DNA of 64,000 bases from Ectobacillus ponti (GCF_024294785.1 NZ_JANCLT010000003.1:62001-126000); one strand, 5' to 3'; counted from the stretch's first letter, positions 15,562 to 24,615 are shown. Numbers and translations: made by a program. The notes: a model not told the origin generated them from the sequence alone.

Positions 15562-16350
15562 GTGAGTGTTTCAAGTTCTACAGATACAGTGATTGTAAAA
15601 TATGAGGGGCGTACTGCAACAGTGATGCTGAATCGGCCGGAGGTATTGAATGCCCTGGATGAAGCGACGCTGAAGGAGCTGACGGTAAAGCTGCGCGAGG
15701 TGGCAAAGAGCGAGGCGGATGTTGTGGTGCTGTGCGGCAATGGCCGGGGGTTCTCGGCAGGCGGCGATATTAAATCCATGCTGTCCAACACAGATGAAAC
15801 AAGATTTCTGCCGATTATGGACATCATTTCCGAGGTGGCTGTCGCGCTGTATACGATGCCGAAGCTGGTCATCAGCGCCATTCATGGCCCGACTGCCGGA
15901 CTTGGGCTGAGCATGGCGCTTGCAGCTGATTACATCATGGCGGATGCTTCCTCCATTATTGCGATGAACTTCATCGGCATCGGCCTGATTCCGGATGGCG
16001 GCGGCCATTTCTTCCTGCAAAACCGGGTGGGAGCAGAGGCGGCAAAGCGCATTATTTGGGAGGGAAGCAAGCTGTCAGCGGAGCAAGCGCTGGCGCTCGG
16101 TCTGGTGGATGAGGCCGTGAAGGAGAATTTCCAGCAAGCCGTCCGCGCCAAGGTGGACACGTGGCTGCAGAAGCCGGTGGCAGCCATGATTGAAACGAAG
16201 CTCGTGCTTGCTGACCTGAACAAGGATAAGCTGGTGCAGGTGCTGCAGGCTGAGAAGCATGGACAGGCAAAAATGAGGGAGACAGCTGACCATAAGGAAG
16301 GCATTGCGGCATTTTTGCAGAAACGGCCGCCGGTGTTCACCGGCAAGTAA
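15562..16350 (+). CDS. yhaR: Enoyl-CoA hydratase/isomerase family protein (YhaR-like)
   Basis: 262-residue crotonase-fold enzyme, likely acting in fatty acid or branched-chain acyl-CoA degradation. The oxyanion-hole segments are visible: GNGRGFSAGGDIKSM and ISAIHGPTAGLGLSMALAAD. The second catalytic region reads IGLIPDGGGHFFL. I start it at the GTG at 15562, where AAGGGGGAG lies five bases upstream. Position next to yhzD and yhaO-yhaN-yhaM matches yhaR of B. subtilis. The neighbouring acyl-CoA ligase suggests joint work on the same acyl-CoA, though a terminator lies between them. Confidence 0.86.
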   Translation: MSVSSSTDTVIVKYEGRTATVMLNRPEVLNALDEATLKELTVKLREVAKSEADVVVLCGNGRGFSAGGDIKSMLSNTDETRFLPIMDIISEVAVALYTMPKLVISAIHGPTAGLGLSMALAADYIMADASSIIAMNFIGIGLIPDGGGHFFLQNRVGAEAAKRIIWEGSKLSAEQALALGLVDEAVKENFQQAVRAKVDTWLQKPVAAMIETKLVLADLNKDKLVQVLQAEKHGQAKMRETADHKEGIAAFLQKRPPVFTGK

Positions 16351-16352
16351 GC

Positions 16353-16387
16353 GGAAAGGACCCGGGTAGAGGCCCAGGTCCTTTTCC
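16353..16387. terminator. Bidirectional terminator
   Basis: GGAAAGGACC (16353-16362) pairs with GGTCCTTTTCC (16377-16387), with an inner GGG/CCC. It serves the convergent yhaR and yhzD genes. Confidence 0.8.
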
Positions 16388-16388
16388 A

Positions 16389-16574
16389 TCATCGCTGGAA
16401 CAGCACAAGCTTGCCGCTTGAGGAGGTGCAGCGGTGTGTGTGTCCGTACAGTCCTTTTTCGCGGAGCAGCCGCTCGCCCGTTTCCTTCGCCTCTGCTTCG
16501 CTTGCTGCCTGAAAGGATTCATCGAGCAGCTTTTTGCCGTCTTTCTCAAATGCAGTCAATACATATGTCCCCAT
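16389..16574 (-). CDS. yhzD: YhzD-like small protein
   Basis: 61-residue soluble protein, MGTYVLTAFEKDGKKLLDES at the start and a conserved tail RCTSSSGKLVLFQR. Both ends match what I recall of the YhzD family, whose function is unknown. A GGGGGATATG site precedes the ATG. It is divergent from yhaO by about 110 bases and convergent with yhaR, as in the B. subtilis yha region. Confidence 0.78.
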   Translation of the reverse strand: MGTYVLTAFEKDGKKLLDESFQAASEAEAKETGERLLREKGLYGHTHRCTSSSGKLVLFQR

Positions 16575-16683
16575 CTCATATCCCCCTTATTTTACCATTA
16601 CTACTATTTTGGCATATCCTTTGTTATTGTGCAAAATGGAAATCTGCCGTGCTGCACTGAAGGCGGATAAAGGAGAGAGAGCG

Positions 16684-17922
16684 ATGACATCACTTACATT
16701 TCTTCATGCCGCTGATTTGCATTTGGACAGCCCCTTTAAGGGGCTGGCAGGAAGCGTGCCGCCATGTTTGCGGGAGCGGATGAAGGAGAGCACATTTCAA
16801 TCCTTCCGGCGCATTGTGGATTTAGCGGTGAAGCAGCAGGTGGATTTCGTCCTGCTGGCCGGCGACATATATGACCAGGAAGCGCAAACTTTGGCCGCAC
16901 AGCTGTTTATGCGGGAGCAGCTGCAGCGTTTGAGCAAGGCGGGAATTGCCGTGTATATGAGCTATGGAAACCATGACCACATGGGCGGCAAGCGGGCGGC
17001 ATGGTCTGTTCCGGAGCATGTACATGTGTTTACGGAGCCGGTTGTAGAGAAAAAGCCGTTTTTTCGGGATGGCGAGCTGCTGGCGTACATATATGGCTTC
17101 AGCTATCCGCAGCGTGCCGTTACTGTTGATATGACACCTCAGTATGAAGCAGCAGGAGACTGCTTTCATATTGGGATGCTGCATGGATCGATGGAGGGGG
17201 AAACGGAGCACAGCCTGTACGCGCCCTTCCGCCTGCAGTCGCTGCTTGGCAAGCCGTTCGATTACTGGGCGCTCGGGCATATTCATAAACGGCAGCTGCT
17301 TCATGCCCAGCCGCCCGTAGTTTACCCGGGCAATATTCAAGGGCGGCACCGCAAGGAAACCGGGGAAAAGGGCTGTTATGTTGTGAAGCTGCACCGGGGG
17401 CATGCGGATTGTGTGTTTCATGCCACTGCCGATGTGATTTGGGAGGAGGCAGTCCTTTCGATTGAGGGAATGGAAACAGTGGATGGGCTATTGGAGCTGT
17501 GCAGGCAGACGATGGAACAGAAGCGCCGCGGACGGGAAGGTGTGCTGCTGCGGCTGATTCTGGGCGGTGCGGGCCCGATGGCGGAGCTCATGGCGGACGA
17601 GCGACAGCGGGAGGATTTGCTGGCAGCCCTGCAGGCGGAAGAGGAACGGGAGGACTTCGTATATGTGACGCAGCTCGATAACCGCACAGCTCCTTCTGTT
17701 TCGCCGGAAGAGCTGCGGCAGCATCCTTTCTTCAGCCTTCTGCTGGAGGAAGCAGGGCAGCGGTCGGCTGTACAGGCGGCCGTTCAGCCGCTTTGGTCCG
17801 GAGCGGTGGCCCGCCAGCTGCTGGTTCCGTTTACAGAGGAGGAAGAAGAGGAGATTGCCGGGTCAGCAGAGCGGCTGCTGCTCCAGCTGCTTGCGGGAGG
17901 AGGGGGAACCGGTGAAGCTTGA
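16684..17922 (+). CDS. yhaO: DNA repair exonuclease, Mre11/SbcD-like (YhaO)
   Basis: 412-residue metallophosphoesterase. Metal-binding motifs of the Mre11/SbcD nuclease run in order: HAADLHLDSP, LLAGDIYD, SYGNHDHMG, GMLHG and LGHIHKRQ. Family knowledge places it as the nuclease partner of the following ATPase YhaN in double-strand break processing. The ATG at 16684 has AAAGGAGAGAG upstream; an open frame back to 16534 crosses the yhzD promoter. Its stop overlaps the yhaN start by 11 bases, so they are coupled. Length fits B. subtilis YhaO. Confidence 0.92.
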   Translation: MTSLTFLHAADLHLDSPFKGLAGSVPPCLRERMKESTFQSFRRIVDLAVKQQVDFVLLAGDIYDQEAQTLAAQLFMREQLQRLSKAGIAVYMSYGNHDHMGGKRAAWSVPEHVHVFTEPVVEKKPFFRDGELLAYIYGFSYPQRAVTVDMTPQYEAAGDCFHIGMLHGSMEGETEHSLYAPFRLQSLLGKPFDYWALGHIHKRQLLHAQPPVVYPGNIQGRHRKETGEKGCYVVKLHRGHADCVFHATADVIWEEAVLSIEGMETVDGLLELCRQTMEQKRRGREGVLLRLILGGAGPMAELMADERQREDLLAALQAEEEREDFVYVTQLDNRTAPSVSPEELRQHPFFSLLLEEAGQRSAVQAAVQPLWSGAVARQLLVPFTEEEEEEIAGSAERLLLQLLAGGGGTGEA

Positions 17923-20587
17923 ACAGCTGCATATATACGGCTATGGCAAGTGGGAGAAGAAAGAACTGCAGCTTGCCGACCTGAGTGTGATCTATGGGGA
18001 GAACGAGGCTGGAAAGTCCACCATCCGCTCCTTTATCCGCAGCATCCTGTTTGGGTTTCCAGCCAAGGGACAGCTTCGCTATGAGCCGAAAACAGGGGGG
18101 AAGTACGGAGGTTCTCTTACCATTTGGACAGAAGAGCATGGCCAGGTTCGAATTGAGCGGATTGGCAGGGGAGAGGCTTCCGTGTTTTTTGCCGATGGCA
18201 CATGCGGCGGGGAGGCGTCTCTGAAGCAGGTGCTGCAAGGACTTGATGCACAAACCTTTGATGCTGTTTTTTCTTTTGATATGCATGGCTTGCAGCAGAT
18301 TCATAAGCTGGACCGGGAGCAGCTGGGCGCCTATTTGCTGTCGGCGGGGGCTGTCGGGACGGATGCGCTGCTGGGGGCAGAGCGTCTGCTGCAGCGCCGC
18401 ATGGATGAGCTGTTTCGCCCGAACGGCCGGAAGCCGGCCATAAATTCCATGCTGAGCGATGTAAGCCGTATGCGTATGGAGCTTGGGAAAAAGCAGTCCA
18501 TGCCGGAGCAATATCGGCTGCTGGCGGAGCGGCAGCACATGGCCGAGCAGGAGCTGTATCAGGTCCGAAAGCGGAAGCAGGAGCTGCAGGAGTATGAAAA
18601 AATGCATGTGCTGCGCTCGCTGCTGCAGGAGCGGCATATGTGCGAGGAGCTTGTACGCGAAGCGCAGGAGCATCCTATTTATGAGGAGCTGATCCGGCAG
18701 GAGGAACGGCTGCAGCGGGAGCTGGAGACGTTGCATGTACGGCGGGCGCTGCTGCAGGAGCAGCTGGAAACAGCCGTTCAAGATCTGGCCGGGGTTCCGG
18801 ATAGCGGGGGGGCGGGCGTGTTGCCACTGCTGGAGGAATGGCGGGCGCAGCAGCCCTTGTACGAAGCCGCCAAGCGGGAGCGTGAGGAGGCGTTATGGCA
18901 GCGGCAGCAGCTTGCTGATCAAATTACTGCGCAGTACCAGAAAATCGGGCGAATCGGGGAGGAAGATGTTCTGCCGGCGGCAATGGGCCAAAGAGAGGAG
19001 CTGCAGCAGCAGGTTCTGGAGGCAGAACGGCTGCAGGGTGTTCAGCGGCAGCTGGATGAACGCTTTGCTTTGGCAAAGGAGGCATTGGAAGCGCAGGAGG
19101 CAGAGGTGCGGCAGCTGCAGGCGCACTTGCCGCCGCGCGGGGAGAGGAAGGAGCATGCGGCAGCTGTGGAACAGCAGGGCAGCCTGCTGCTGCGGTTTCT
19201 TCCGGTCGGGGTCATACTGCTTGGAGTTGGAGCGTGGCTGCGGGAAGCATGGCTCTTTGCCGGAGCGCTGGGTCTTTGTATCAGCTTGGCAGCCGTATAT
19301 GTATGGATGATGCGGAGGCAGCAGTCCGTGCCGGCAAACAGTTGGCTGCTGGAGCGGGAGCAGCGGAAGCTGCGGCAGGCGGAGAAGTCATATGAGCAGG
19401 TGCTGCAGCAATACGAAGCGTGGGAGCGGGAGCAGTACGCTGTCCGGCAGAGGCTGGCTGACATCTGCAGAAAACATGGTTTGCCGGAGACGATGTCCCA
19501 TGCCGGGCTGCTGTCTGCATGGGAAGGTCTGGAGCGGGCGGGAAAGCTGCAGGAGCAGCTGGATCGGGTGGAAATGAGAATTTCCCGGCTGAATCAGCAG
19601 CTGCGGGTCTTCGAGCAGGGCTTGGCAAAGCTGAAGGCGGCGCTTCCGGACGGCTGGAGCCTTTCCGCAGCATTGGACAGGCTGCAGGAAATAAGGGAGC
19701 AGGACGCCGGACGTAGGCAGCTTGCCGCAGCCCGGCAGAAGCTGGAGCGGGAAAGGAAAGAGATTCAGAGCATGATAGACGGGCTGCATGAAAAGCAGCT
19801 GCAGCTGTGGAACATGGCGGGAGCGGCTGATGGCCTGGAATTCCAGCGGCAGGCGGGCCGCTTTGAGCAGGCCGAGGCAGCCCGCGGCAGGCTGCAAGCC
19901 TTGCAGCAGCAAATTGGCCATCTGCAAGTGCAGGCGCTCAGCATACCGGCAGATTGGCAGGAGCCGGACGGGTGGCAGCAGGAGCTGATTACGCTGCAAG
20001 AGAAGGAGCTTCGCCTTCAGGATGAGGCTGCTGAAGCAAAAGCGCGCGTCTTGCAGCTGGAAGGGGAGGGGTCCTATCGTGATCTGCTGCACGAGTATGA
20101 GGGATCTCGTTCCCGATTGCGCGGGCAGGCTGAAATATGGGCTGTGTATGCGGCAGCCCGCCATATGCTGGAGCGGGCGAAGCAGCGCTATCATACTGTC
20201 CGGCTGCCGCAGGTGCTGAAGCAAGCGGAAATCTATTTTTCTCATCTAACTGCGGGGGAATATACCCGGCTGCTGGCGCCAGAGCGGCAGCTTATCATAG
20301 AGCGGCACGACGGCATCCGCTTTGACAGCCGGGAATTAAGCCAAGCCACGGCCGAACAGCTGTATCTGGCAGTGCGGCTGGCCTTGGCATCCGCCTTTCA
20401 CGTGAATGCTCCCTTAATTATTGATGACAGCTTCGTTCACTTTGACAGCCGCCGTGCCGGGCTCGCGGTGCAGCTGCTGCAGCAAATGGCCCGGAAGCGG
20501 CAAATCCTGTTTTTTACCTGCCATCATCATATGAGGGAAATGTTTGCCGGGCAGCAGGTGCATGAGCTGGCAGAAGCAGCCGATTAG
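17912..20587 (+). CDS. yhaN: Rad50/SbcC-like ATPase with central membrane segment (YhaN)
   Basis: 891-residue coiled-coil ATPase. Walker A is GENEAGKST (about 29-37). A signature-like LSQATAEQLYLAVRLAL (about 809-825) and Walker B LIIDDSFVHFD (about 835) lie at the far end. Long Gln/Glu/Arg-rich coiled coils separate them, interrupted near 428-475 by two hydrophobic helices (FLPVGVILLGVGAWL and LFAGALGLCISLAAVYVWM). This is the layout of YhaN, a membrane-linked relative of Rad50. It starts at GTG 17912 with GGAGGGGGAACC before it, inside the end of yhaO. It should pair with YhaO as a head complex on DNA ends. Confidence 0.9.
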   Translation: MKLEQLHIYGYGKWEKKELQLADLSVIYGENEAGKSTIRSFIRSILFGFPAKGQLRYEPKTGGKYGGSLTIWTEEHGQVRIERIGRGEASVFFADGTCGGEASLKQVLQGLDAQTFDAVFSFDMHGLQQIHKLDREQLGAYLLSAGAVGTDALLGAERLLQRRMDELFRPNGRKPAINSMLSDVSRMRMELGKKQSMPEQYRLLAERQHMAEQELYQVRKRKQELQEYEKMHVLRSLLQERHMCEELVREAQEHPIYEELIRQEERLQRELETLHVRRALLQEQLETAVQDLAGVPDSGGAGVLPLLEEWRAQQPLYEAAKREREEALWQRQQLADQITAQYQKIGRIGEEDVLPAAMGQREELQQQVLEAERLQGVQRQLDERFALAKEALEAQEAEVRQLQAHLPPRGERKEHAAAVEQQGSLLLRFLPVGVILLGVGAWLREAWLFAGALGLCISLAAVYVWMMRRQQSVPANSWLLEREQRKLRQAEKSYEQVLQQYEAWEREQYAVRQRLADICRKHGLPETMSHAGLLSAWEGLERAGKLQEQLDRVEMRISRLNQQLRVFEQGLAKLKAALPDGWSLSAALDRLQEIREQDAGRRQLAAARQKLERERKEIQSMIDGLHEKQLQLWNMAGAADGLEFQRQAGRFEQAEAARGRLQALQQQIGHLQVQALSIPADWQEPDGWQQELITLQEKELRLQDEAAEAKARVLQLEGEGSYRDLLHEYEGSRSRLRGQAEIWAVYAAARHMLERAKQRYHTVRLPQVLKQAEIYFSHLTAGEYTRLLAPERQLIIERHDGIRFDSRELSQATAEQLYLAVRLALASAFHVNAPLIIDDSFVHFDSRRAGLAVQLLQQMARKRQILFFTCHHHMREMFAGQQVHELAEAAD

Positions 20588-20600
20588 GCTGCTTTTCTCA
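20570..20600 (+). terminator. Terminator overlapping yhaN stop, with yhaM promoter just after
   Basis: AGCAGCC (around 20575) pairs with GGCTGCT across GATTA, then TTTCTC. The yhaM promoter follows at once: TTCTCA (20595-20600), 18 bases, TATAAT (20619-20624). Confidence 0.55.
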
Positions 20601-20657
20601 TCCGCGGCACCCATATGATATAATAAAAGAAATGAGAGCTGTATTGGAGGACGATAT

Positions 20658-21599
20658 ATGAAGAAGATTATGCAATATGAAGTGGGCGAACAGGTAGAAG
20701 TATATTTGCTGATCAAATCAGCTTCACGGGGCACTGCCAGTAACGGCAAGCCATTCCTCACACTTATGCTGCAGGATCAAAGCGGCGAAATTGAAGCGAA
20801 GCTTTGGGATGTCTCCAAGGAGGATGAAGGGAATTACATAGCGGAAAAAATTGTCCGGGTGGTCGGGGATATTCTCAATTACAAGGGGCGCATCCAGCTG
20901 CGCATCAAGCAAATCAGGCTGGCGCAGGCGCATGAAGTGCCCGATATCGCAGAGTTTGTGGAGAAAGCCCCTGTCCCGAAGGAAGCGATGATGGAGAAGG
21001 TGACGCAATATATCTTTGAAATGCGCAACCCGAACATTCAGCGGATTACACGCCATTTGCTCAAAAAGCATCAGACCGCCTTTTATGAATATCCGGCCGC
21101 TACGAAGAACCATCATGAGTTTGCATCGGGCTTGGCCTACCACGTTGTATCCATGCTGGACTTGGCAAAGGCCATTGCCGGCTTGTATCCATCACTGGAC
21201 CAGGACCTGTTGTATGCAGGTGTCATTTTGCATGACCTCGGCAAGGTGATTGAACTGTCAGGCCCCATTTCCACCTCTTATACAGTAGAGGGCAACCTGC
21301 TTGGCCATATTTCCATTATGGTGAGCGAAATCAGCAAAGCGGCTGAGGAGCTGGACATTCATGGTGAGGAAGTGGTCGTGCTCCAGCACATTGTGCTCAG
21401 CCATCACGGCAAGCTGGAATGGGGCAGTCCGAAGCCCCCGATGATCCGTGAGGCGGAGGTGCTGCATCACATTGATAACCTGGATGCCAAAATGAATATG
21501 CTGGACCGGGTGCTCAGCCGGACGAAGCCGGGTGAATATACAGACCGGGTATTTGCGCTCGATAACCGTATGTTTTACAAGCCGACCTTCCATCAATAG
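20658..21599 (+). CDS. yhaM: 3'-5' exoribonuclease YhaM
   Basis: 313-residue exonuclease of Firmicutes that trims RNA (and single-stranded DNA) from the 3' end. An N-terminal OB-fold (about 1-95, [20 protein letters not shown]) is followed by an HD phosphohydrolase domain. The metal ligands are [12 protein letters not shown] and His192-Asp193 in GVILHDLGK, with [12 protein letters not shown] later. Length and order match B. subtilis YhaM. It has its own promoter after yhaN and is followed closely by yhaL. Confidence 0.95.
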   Translation: MKKIMQYEVGEQVEVYLLIKSASRGTASNGKPFLTLMLQDQSGEIEAKLWDVSKEDEGNYIAEKIVRVVGDILNYKGRIQLRIKQIRLAQAHEVPDIAEFVEKAPVPKEAMMEKVTQYIFEMRNPNIQRITRHLLKKHQTAFYEYPAATKNHHEFASGLAYHVVSMLDLAKAIAGLYPSLDQDLLYAGVILHDLGKVIELSGPISTSYTVEGNLLGHISIMVSEISKAAEELDIHGEEVVVLQHIVLSHHGKLEWGSPKPPMIREAEVLHHIDNLDAKMNMLDRVLSRTKPGEYTDRVFALDNRMFYKPTFHQ

Positions 21600-21662
21600 G
21601 AATAACCTGCTCCTTCTCTTCATATAGTGAGAGAAAGAAAGCTTGTCTATGGAGGGATTGCA

Positions 21663-21863
21663 ATGGAGCTGTTGCCTTGGTGGGTGTATCTTGTCATCGT
21701 CGGGATTATTATAAGCGGTTATATGGTGCTGTATACCTCAAAAAAGGAGCAGGAAATCGACCAGGAGTTCATTGAACGGGAAGGTGATGTGTATATGAAG
21801 CGCCTGCAGCAGGAGCGGGAACGCCGGAACCACGAGAAGAATGACTCTACGATTTTATCGTAA
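21663..21863 (+). CDS. yhaL: Sporulation protein YhaL
   Basis: 66-residue protein with one N-terminal membrane helix (LPWWVYLVIVGIIISGYMVLY) and a charged tail (KKEQEIDQEFIEREGDVYMK). This matches YhaL, a small protein linked to sporulation in B. subtilis; its molecular role is not known. The start at 21663 follows GGAGGGATTGCA; a longer reading from 21627 has no ribosome site. It precedes a strong terminator shared with convergent prsA. Confidence 0.82.
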   Translation: MELLPWWVYLVIVGIIISGYMVLYTSKKEQEIDQEFIEREGDVYMKRLQQERERRNHEKNDSTILS

Positions 21864-21900
21864 TAATAAGAAGCCGCATAACGGGGCAGTGTCCGTGGCA

Positions 21901-21948
21901 GCAGCAAAAAGGCTGGCCTTCCATTTCGGAAGCCAGCCTTTTTGCTGC
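21901..21948. terminator. Bidirectional terminator between yhaL and prsA
   Basis: GCAGCAAAAAGGCTGGC (21901-21917) and GCCAGCCTTTTTGCTGC (21932-21948) give a 17-bp perfect stem with A/T runs on both flanks. Confidence 0.92.
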
Positions 21949-21952
21949 TATA

Positions 21953-22822
21953 TTATTGGCCGTTCGTGCTGGTGCCGGAAGAGGCCGCTTTTGTTTCAAA
22001 TGCGCTCTTCAGGTCTTTATCTTCCACCTTCAGATCAGCCTTCTTCAGTTCCTTGTCAATGAGTGTGTTGACGAATGTAGAATCAGCCATCTTCTCGTCC
22101 ACAAGCTGCTTCTTCAGGTCATCCTTCACTTCATTGAACGGCTTCAGTTCCTTAATATCTGTTACTTTGATAATATGGTAGCCGTATTGTGATTTCACTG
22201 GCTCCTGCGTCATCTCGCCCTTTTTCAGCTTATACGCAGCTGCTTCAAATTCAGGCACCATTTTGCCCGGGCCAAAGAAGCCGAGGTCGCCGCCTTTATC
22301 CTTGGAGCCTGTGTCCTCTGAATACTGCTTTGCCAAATCCTCAAAGGACTTGCCGCCCTTCAGCTCGTCCATCACTTTCTTCGCAGTTGCCTCATCCTTC
22401 ACCAGGATATGGCTTGCGCGGATTTCCGGCTTATATTTTGCCTGCAAATCCTTGTCGGTGATGCTGTCAGCAACGGCCTTCTTCAGTGCCAGATTGGACT
22501 TGATTTGCGTCTTCAAATCCTTCTCTGTCATGCCGCTTTGCTTCAGCAAAGAATCATACTGATCGCCGTACTGCTCTTTCACGCTTTTCAGCTCAGCTTC
22601 AATTTCTTTATCTGTTACATTATATTTCTTTGTAAATACTTTGGACACCACAAGCTCCTTCACGATGCTGTTGCCCGCGCGCAGCTTCATTGCATCATAA
22701 AGCTCCTCTTTGGTGACATTTCCAGCGCTTGTCTTCACAAGAACCTCTGAGTTAGAGGAAGAGTTGCACGCAGAAAGGGCAAAAACGCTTGTGACAGCCA
22801 GCGCAATAATTGCTTTCTTCAT
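21953..22822 (-). CDS. prsA: Foldase lipoprotein PrsA
   Basis: 289-residue membrane-anchored peptidyl-prolyl isomerase that folds secreted proteins outside the membrane. The signal peptide ends in the lipobox LSAC (Cys19). The parvulin domain begins at [17 protein letters not shown] and includes [20 protein letters not shown] and [10 protein letters not shown]. The flanking N- and C-terminal chaperone regions are Lys-rich, as in other PrsA proteins. AGGAGTG precedes the ATG. A SigA promoter lies upstream. Convergence with yhaL is conserved with B. subtilis. Confidence 0.96.
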   Translation of the reverse strand: MKKAIIALAVTSVFALSACNSSSNSEVLVKTSAGNVTKEELYDAMKLRAGNSIVKELVVSKVFTKKYNVTDKEIEAELKSVKEQYGDQYDSLLKQSGMTEKDLKTQIKSNLALKKAVADSITDKDLQAKYKPEIRASHILVKDEATAKKVMDELKGGKSFEDLAKQYSEDTGSKDKGGDLGFFGPGKMVPEFEAAAYKLKKGEMTQEPVKSQYGYHIIKVTDIKELKPFNEVKDDLKKQLVDEKMADSTFVNTLIDKELKKADLKVEDKDLKSAFETKAASSGTSTNGQ

Positions 22823-22894
22823 TTGATAAACACTCCTGTTACAAATTTTTTACTATTAGTATGCTCAAATCGTACAACAACTAATATAACACAT

Positions 22895-22922
22895 TTTATA
22901 GGCATTTCCCATGAAGAGTCAA
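22895..22922 (-). promoter_or_regulatory. prsA promoter
   Basis: On the minus strand TTGACT (22922-22917), a 16-base spacer and TATAAA (22900-22895) form a good SigA promoter about 73 bases before the start codon. Confidence 0.7.
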
Positions 22923-23041
22923 CAAAACGACAAATCCTGTAAGCTTTTGTCCGATTCCGGATATCCGCACAGACTGAAAAGGCTTGCGTACATTTTTTCG
23001 CAGGGGAGAGGCAAAAGCCTAAGCATCGGAGGCCGATCTTT

Positions 23042-23050
23042 CATATGATA
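23042..23050 (+). promoter_or_regulatory. Possible mother-cell sigma -10 element
   Basis: CATATGATA fits the SigK -10 pattern CATA-N3-TA and lies 29 bases before a YjcZ-type sporulation gene. A matching -35 (AC) is not clear at the right distance. Confidence 0.4.
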
Positions 23051-23078
23051 CGGTACAAAGCAGCGGGGAGGTGTAGGC

Positions 23079-23171
23079 ATGAGCGGCGGATACGGCTACT
23101 ATGGCGGCTTTGCGCTGATCGTGGTTCTCTTTATCTTATTGGTCATCGTCGGTGCAGCATGGGTGTACTAA
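23079..23171 (+). CDS. YjcZ family sporulation protein (SscA-like)
   Basis: 30-residue peptide reading MSGGYGYYGGFALIVVLFIL followed by LVIVGAAWVY. A glycine/tyrosine-rich head and one membrane helix are the YjcZ/SscA pattern. These tiny proteins are made in the mother cell and help spore coat assembly; B. subtilis SscA (YhzE) is of this type, and I believe it lies in the same chromosomal neighbourhood. GGGGAGGTG precedes the ATG, and a SigK-like -10 is seen upstream. It is too short for usual ORF calling. Confidence 0.85.
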   Translation: MSGGYGYYGGFALIVVLFILLVIVGAAWVY

Positions 23172-23193
23172 GAGTGAGTGATTAAAAAACTAT

Positions 23194-23230
23194 GAAAAGA
23201 CCGGTTGGGTGGGCCAGCCGGTCTTTTCTT
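23194..23230 (+). terminator. Terminator of YjcZ-type gene
   Basis: GAAAAGACCGG (23194-23204) pairs with CCGGTCTTTTC (23218-23228), followed by TT. Confidence 0.85.
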
Positions 23231-23335
23231 TGTGCAGCCGGAACCTCCCTTCTGTGGGCTGAACGAGCCGGCTCCGCTTTTCTGTGCACCCCAGGCGTTT
23301 GTCCTGCATACATAAGAAGGGAGGAGGCGAAACAC

Positions 23336-23419
23336 ATGACATATTCATATCCGAATGAATTTTTGTTATACCTAATTTTATTTATCCTGCTTGTCATTAT
23401 TGGCGCACTCTGCTTCTAA
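23336..23419 (+). CDS. Tiny YjcZ/SscA-like membrane peptide
   Basis: 27-residue peptide, MTYSYPNEFLLYLILFILLV then IIGALCF. It shares the hydrophobic core pattern L-x-LFILLVI-x-GA with the peptide 165 bases upstream, but the head is Tyr/Pro/Asn rather than Gly-rich. GGGAGGAGGCGAAACAC provides a strong ribosome site and a terminator follows, so it looks like a real gene. It is likely a second small sporulation or coat peptide; this is inferred from similarity to its neighbour. Confidence 0.7.
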   Translation: MTYSYPNEFLLYLILFILLVIIGALCF

Positions 23420-23424
23420 AGCAT

Positions 23425-23464
23425 AAAAAAAGTGATGAAGCTGCTGCTCTTCATCACTTTTTTA
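23425..23464. terminator. Bidirectional terminator
   Basis: AAAAAAGTGATGAAG (ending 23440) pairs with CTTCATCACTTTTTT (from 23449). It lies between the tiny plus-strand gene and the convergent small membrane gene. Confidence 0.9.
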
Positions 23465-23641
23465 ATGGAAAATCACTTCTACGTAGCTGGAAATGAGCAA
23501 AATGGTGATGCAAACGTTAATCCAGCGGAATACGCGGCTGCTGTGCTGTTCTGCCATTTGCTTTTGCTGACACAATGTATGGGTCATGAAGTTCGTATAG
23601 AACAAAACAATCAGTGCGAGAGCTACAAAAGCAAGATTCAT
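23462..23641 (-). CDS. Small two-helix membrane protein, unknown function
   Basis: 59-residue protein with two predicted membrane helices (MNLAFVALALIVLFYTNFM and INVCITILLISSYVEVIF) joined by a polar loop HTLCQQKQMAEQHSSRVFRW. The ATG at 23641 has AAGGAGG seven bases upstream, better than the earlier in-frame ATG at 23665. I do not recognise the family. Clear ribosome site and terminator support expression. Confidence 0.65.
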   Translation of the reverse strand: MNLAFVALALIVLFYTNFMTHTLCQQKQMAEQHSSRVFRWINVCITILLISSYVEVIFH

Positions 23642-23686
23642 GAACGAATCCTCCTTCTTATCCAATCTATCTTTTACATTGTATCA

Positions 23687-23886
23687 TAGGTTGTTTCTCC
23701 TGTGTACGATATTTCCGGAAAAGAGGAGGTTGTATATAATATGTGAAAGGTTGAGCAATGAGAGCAGGGAAAAAAGCGGAGCAACTTGTCGGGGCAAGAT
23801 CCGCTTCTGGTATAAGTTGCAACATCACTCTCCTGATGCTGCATGCTGGATCAAAAACGCAGAATGGAAAATAGAATAATGGCTGC
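23687..23886. other. Spacer with promoter, hairpin and possible 38-codon ORF
   Basis: A TATAAT at 23735-23740 is followed by ATG at 23758 with AAAGG upstream and a 38-codon reading ending at 23874. AAGCGGA/TCCGCTT (around 23776-23808) can pair, and GCAACTT (about 23783) can instead pair with AAGTTGC (about 23817). The ORF resembles nothing I know and may be chance. Confidence 0.3.
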
Positions 23887-24444
23887 TTATCGTTTTACGA
23901 GTTTTTGATCTTTCTCTGTAAAGTTTTCCTCAATGCTGTCGAGTGACTTTTCGAAAATTTCAATGAAGTCCTGCCCGTATATATTTCGCAGAATTGCCAT
24001 TAATTCAATATTTTCAGGAAATTTACCGTAAAAATCTCTCAGGGCCAGCGCACCATTGAATACAGCATTATTGTCCGGATTGTAATCCTGCATCAATTGC
24101 ACAAGCAGTTGTTCGCCCTTAGGGGTAATCTCAATGTACGTGTTGCGCTTGTCATCTTCCTTTTTAGAGAAAACAAGCAGACCTCGCTCTTCCAGCTTCT
24201 TCGAGAAATTGAAGGCGGTGGACACGTGCATGACACCGAACTTGGCAATTTCAGAAATAGAAGCTCCCTTCAGCTGGTACGCGATGGAGAGAATGTGGTG
24301 CTCATTAATGTTCAGGTCATAGGGCTTAATCCATTGCTGCCAATCCTTTTCGACAGACTTCCAAAGGGCCTTGGACAGCTGGGCGATCCGCTGACTGAAA
24401 ATCATTGCTTCTTTCATTGAATAATGTTTTTCCCCGTTTTTCAT
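23887..24444 (-). CDS. hpr: Transition-state regulator Hpr (ScoC)
   Basis: 185-residue MarR-family repressor of extracellular proteases and sporulation genes. The stretch [20 protein letters not shown] and the winged-helix segment [20 protein letters not shown] are almost letter-perfect matches to what I recall of B. subtilis Hpr/ScoC. The wing reads [25 protein letters not shown] precedes the ATG. It is monocistronic. Position beside prsA, yhaH and hit matches B. subtilis. Confidence 0.96.
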   Translation of the reverse strand: MKNGEKHYSMKEAMIFSQRIAQLSKALWKSVEKDWQQWIKPYDLNINEHHILSIAYQLKGASISEIAKFGVMHVSTAFNFSKKLEERGLLVFSKKEDDKRNTYIEITPKGEQLLVQLMQDYNPDNNAVFNGALALRDFYGKFPENIELMAILRNIYGQDFIEIFEKSLDSIEENFTEKDQKLVKR

Positions 24445-24615
24445 GAACTCACCTACTTTTCTTATAATCTAATTCATTAGTATCTATTATGCCAGTAAAA
24501 TAAAAATTAATAAAGTACTTTTGTTAGAATTGTGAAAATTTTTAGGGTATACCGGTTGGACCGGCTTTCCTCATTGTATAAAGGAGCTTGCGCCGTGTCC
24601 ACCGGCCGGGGTGTG

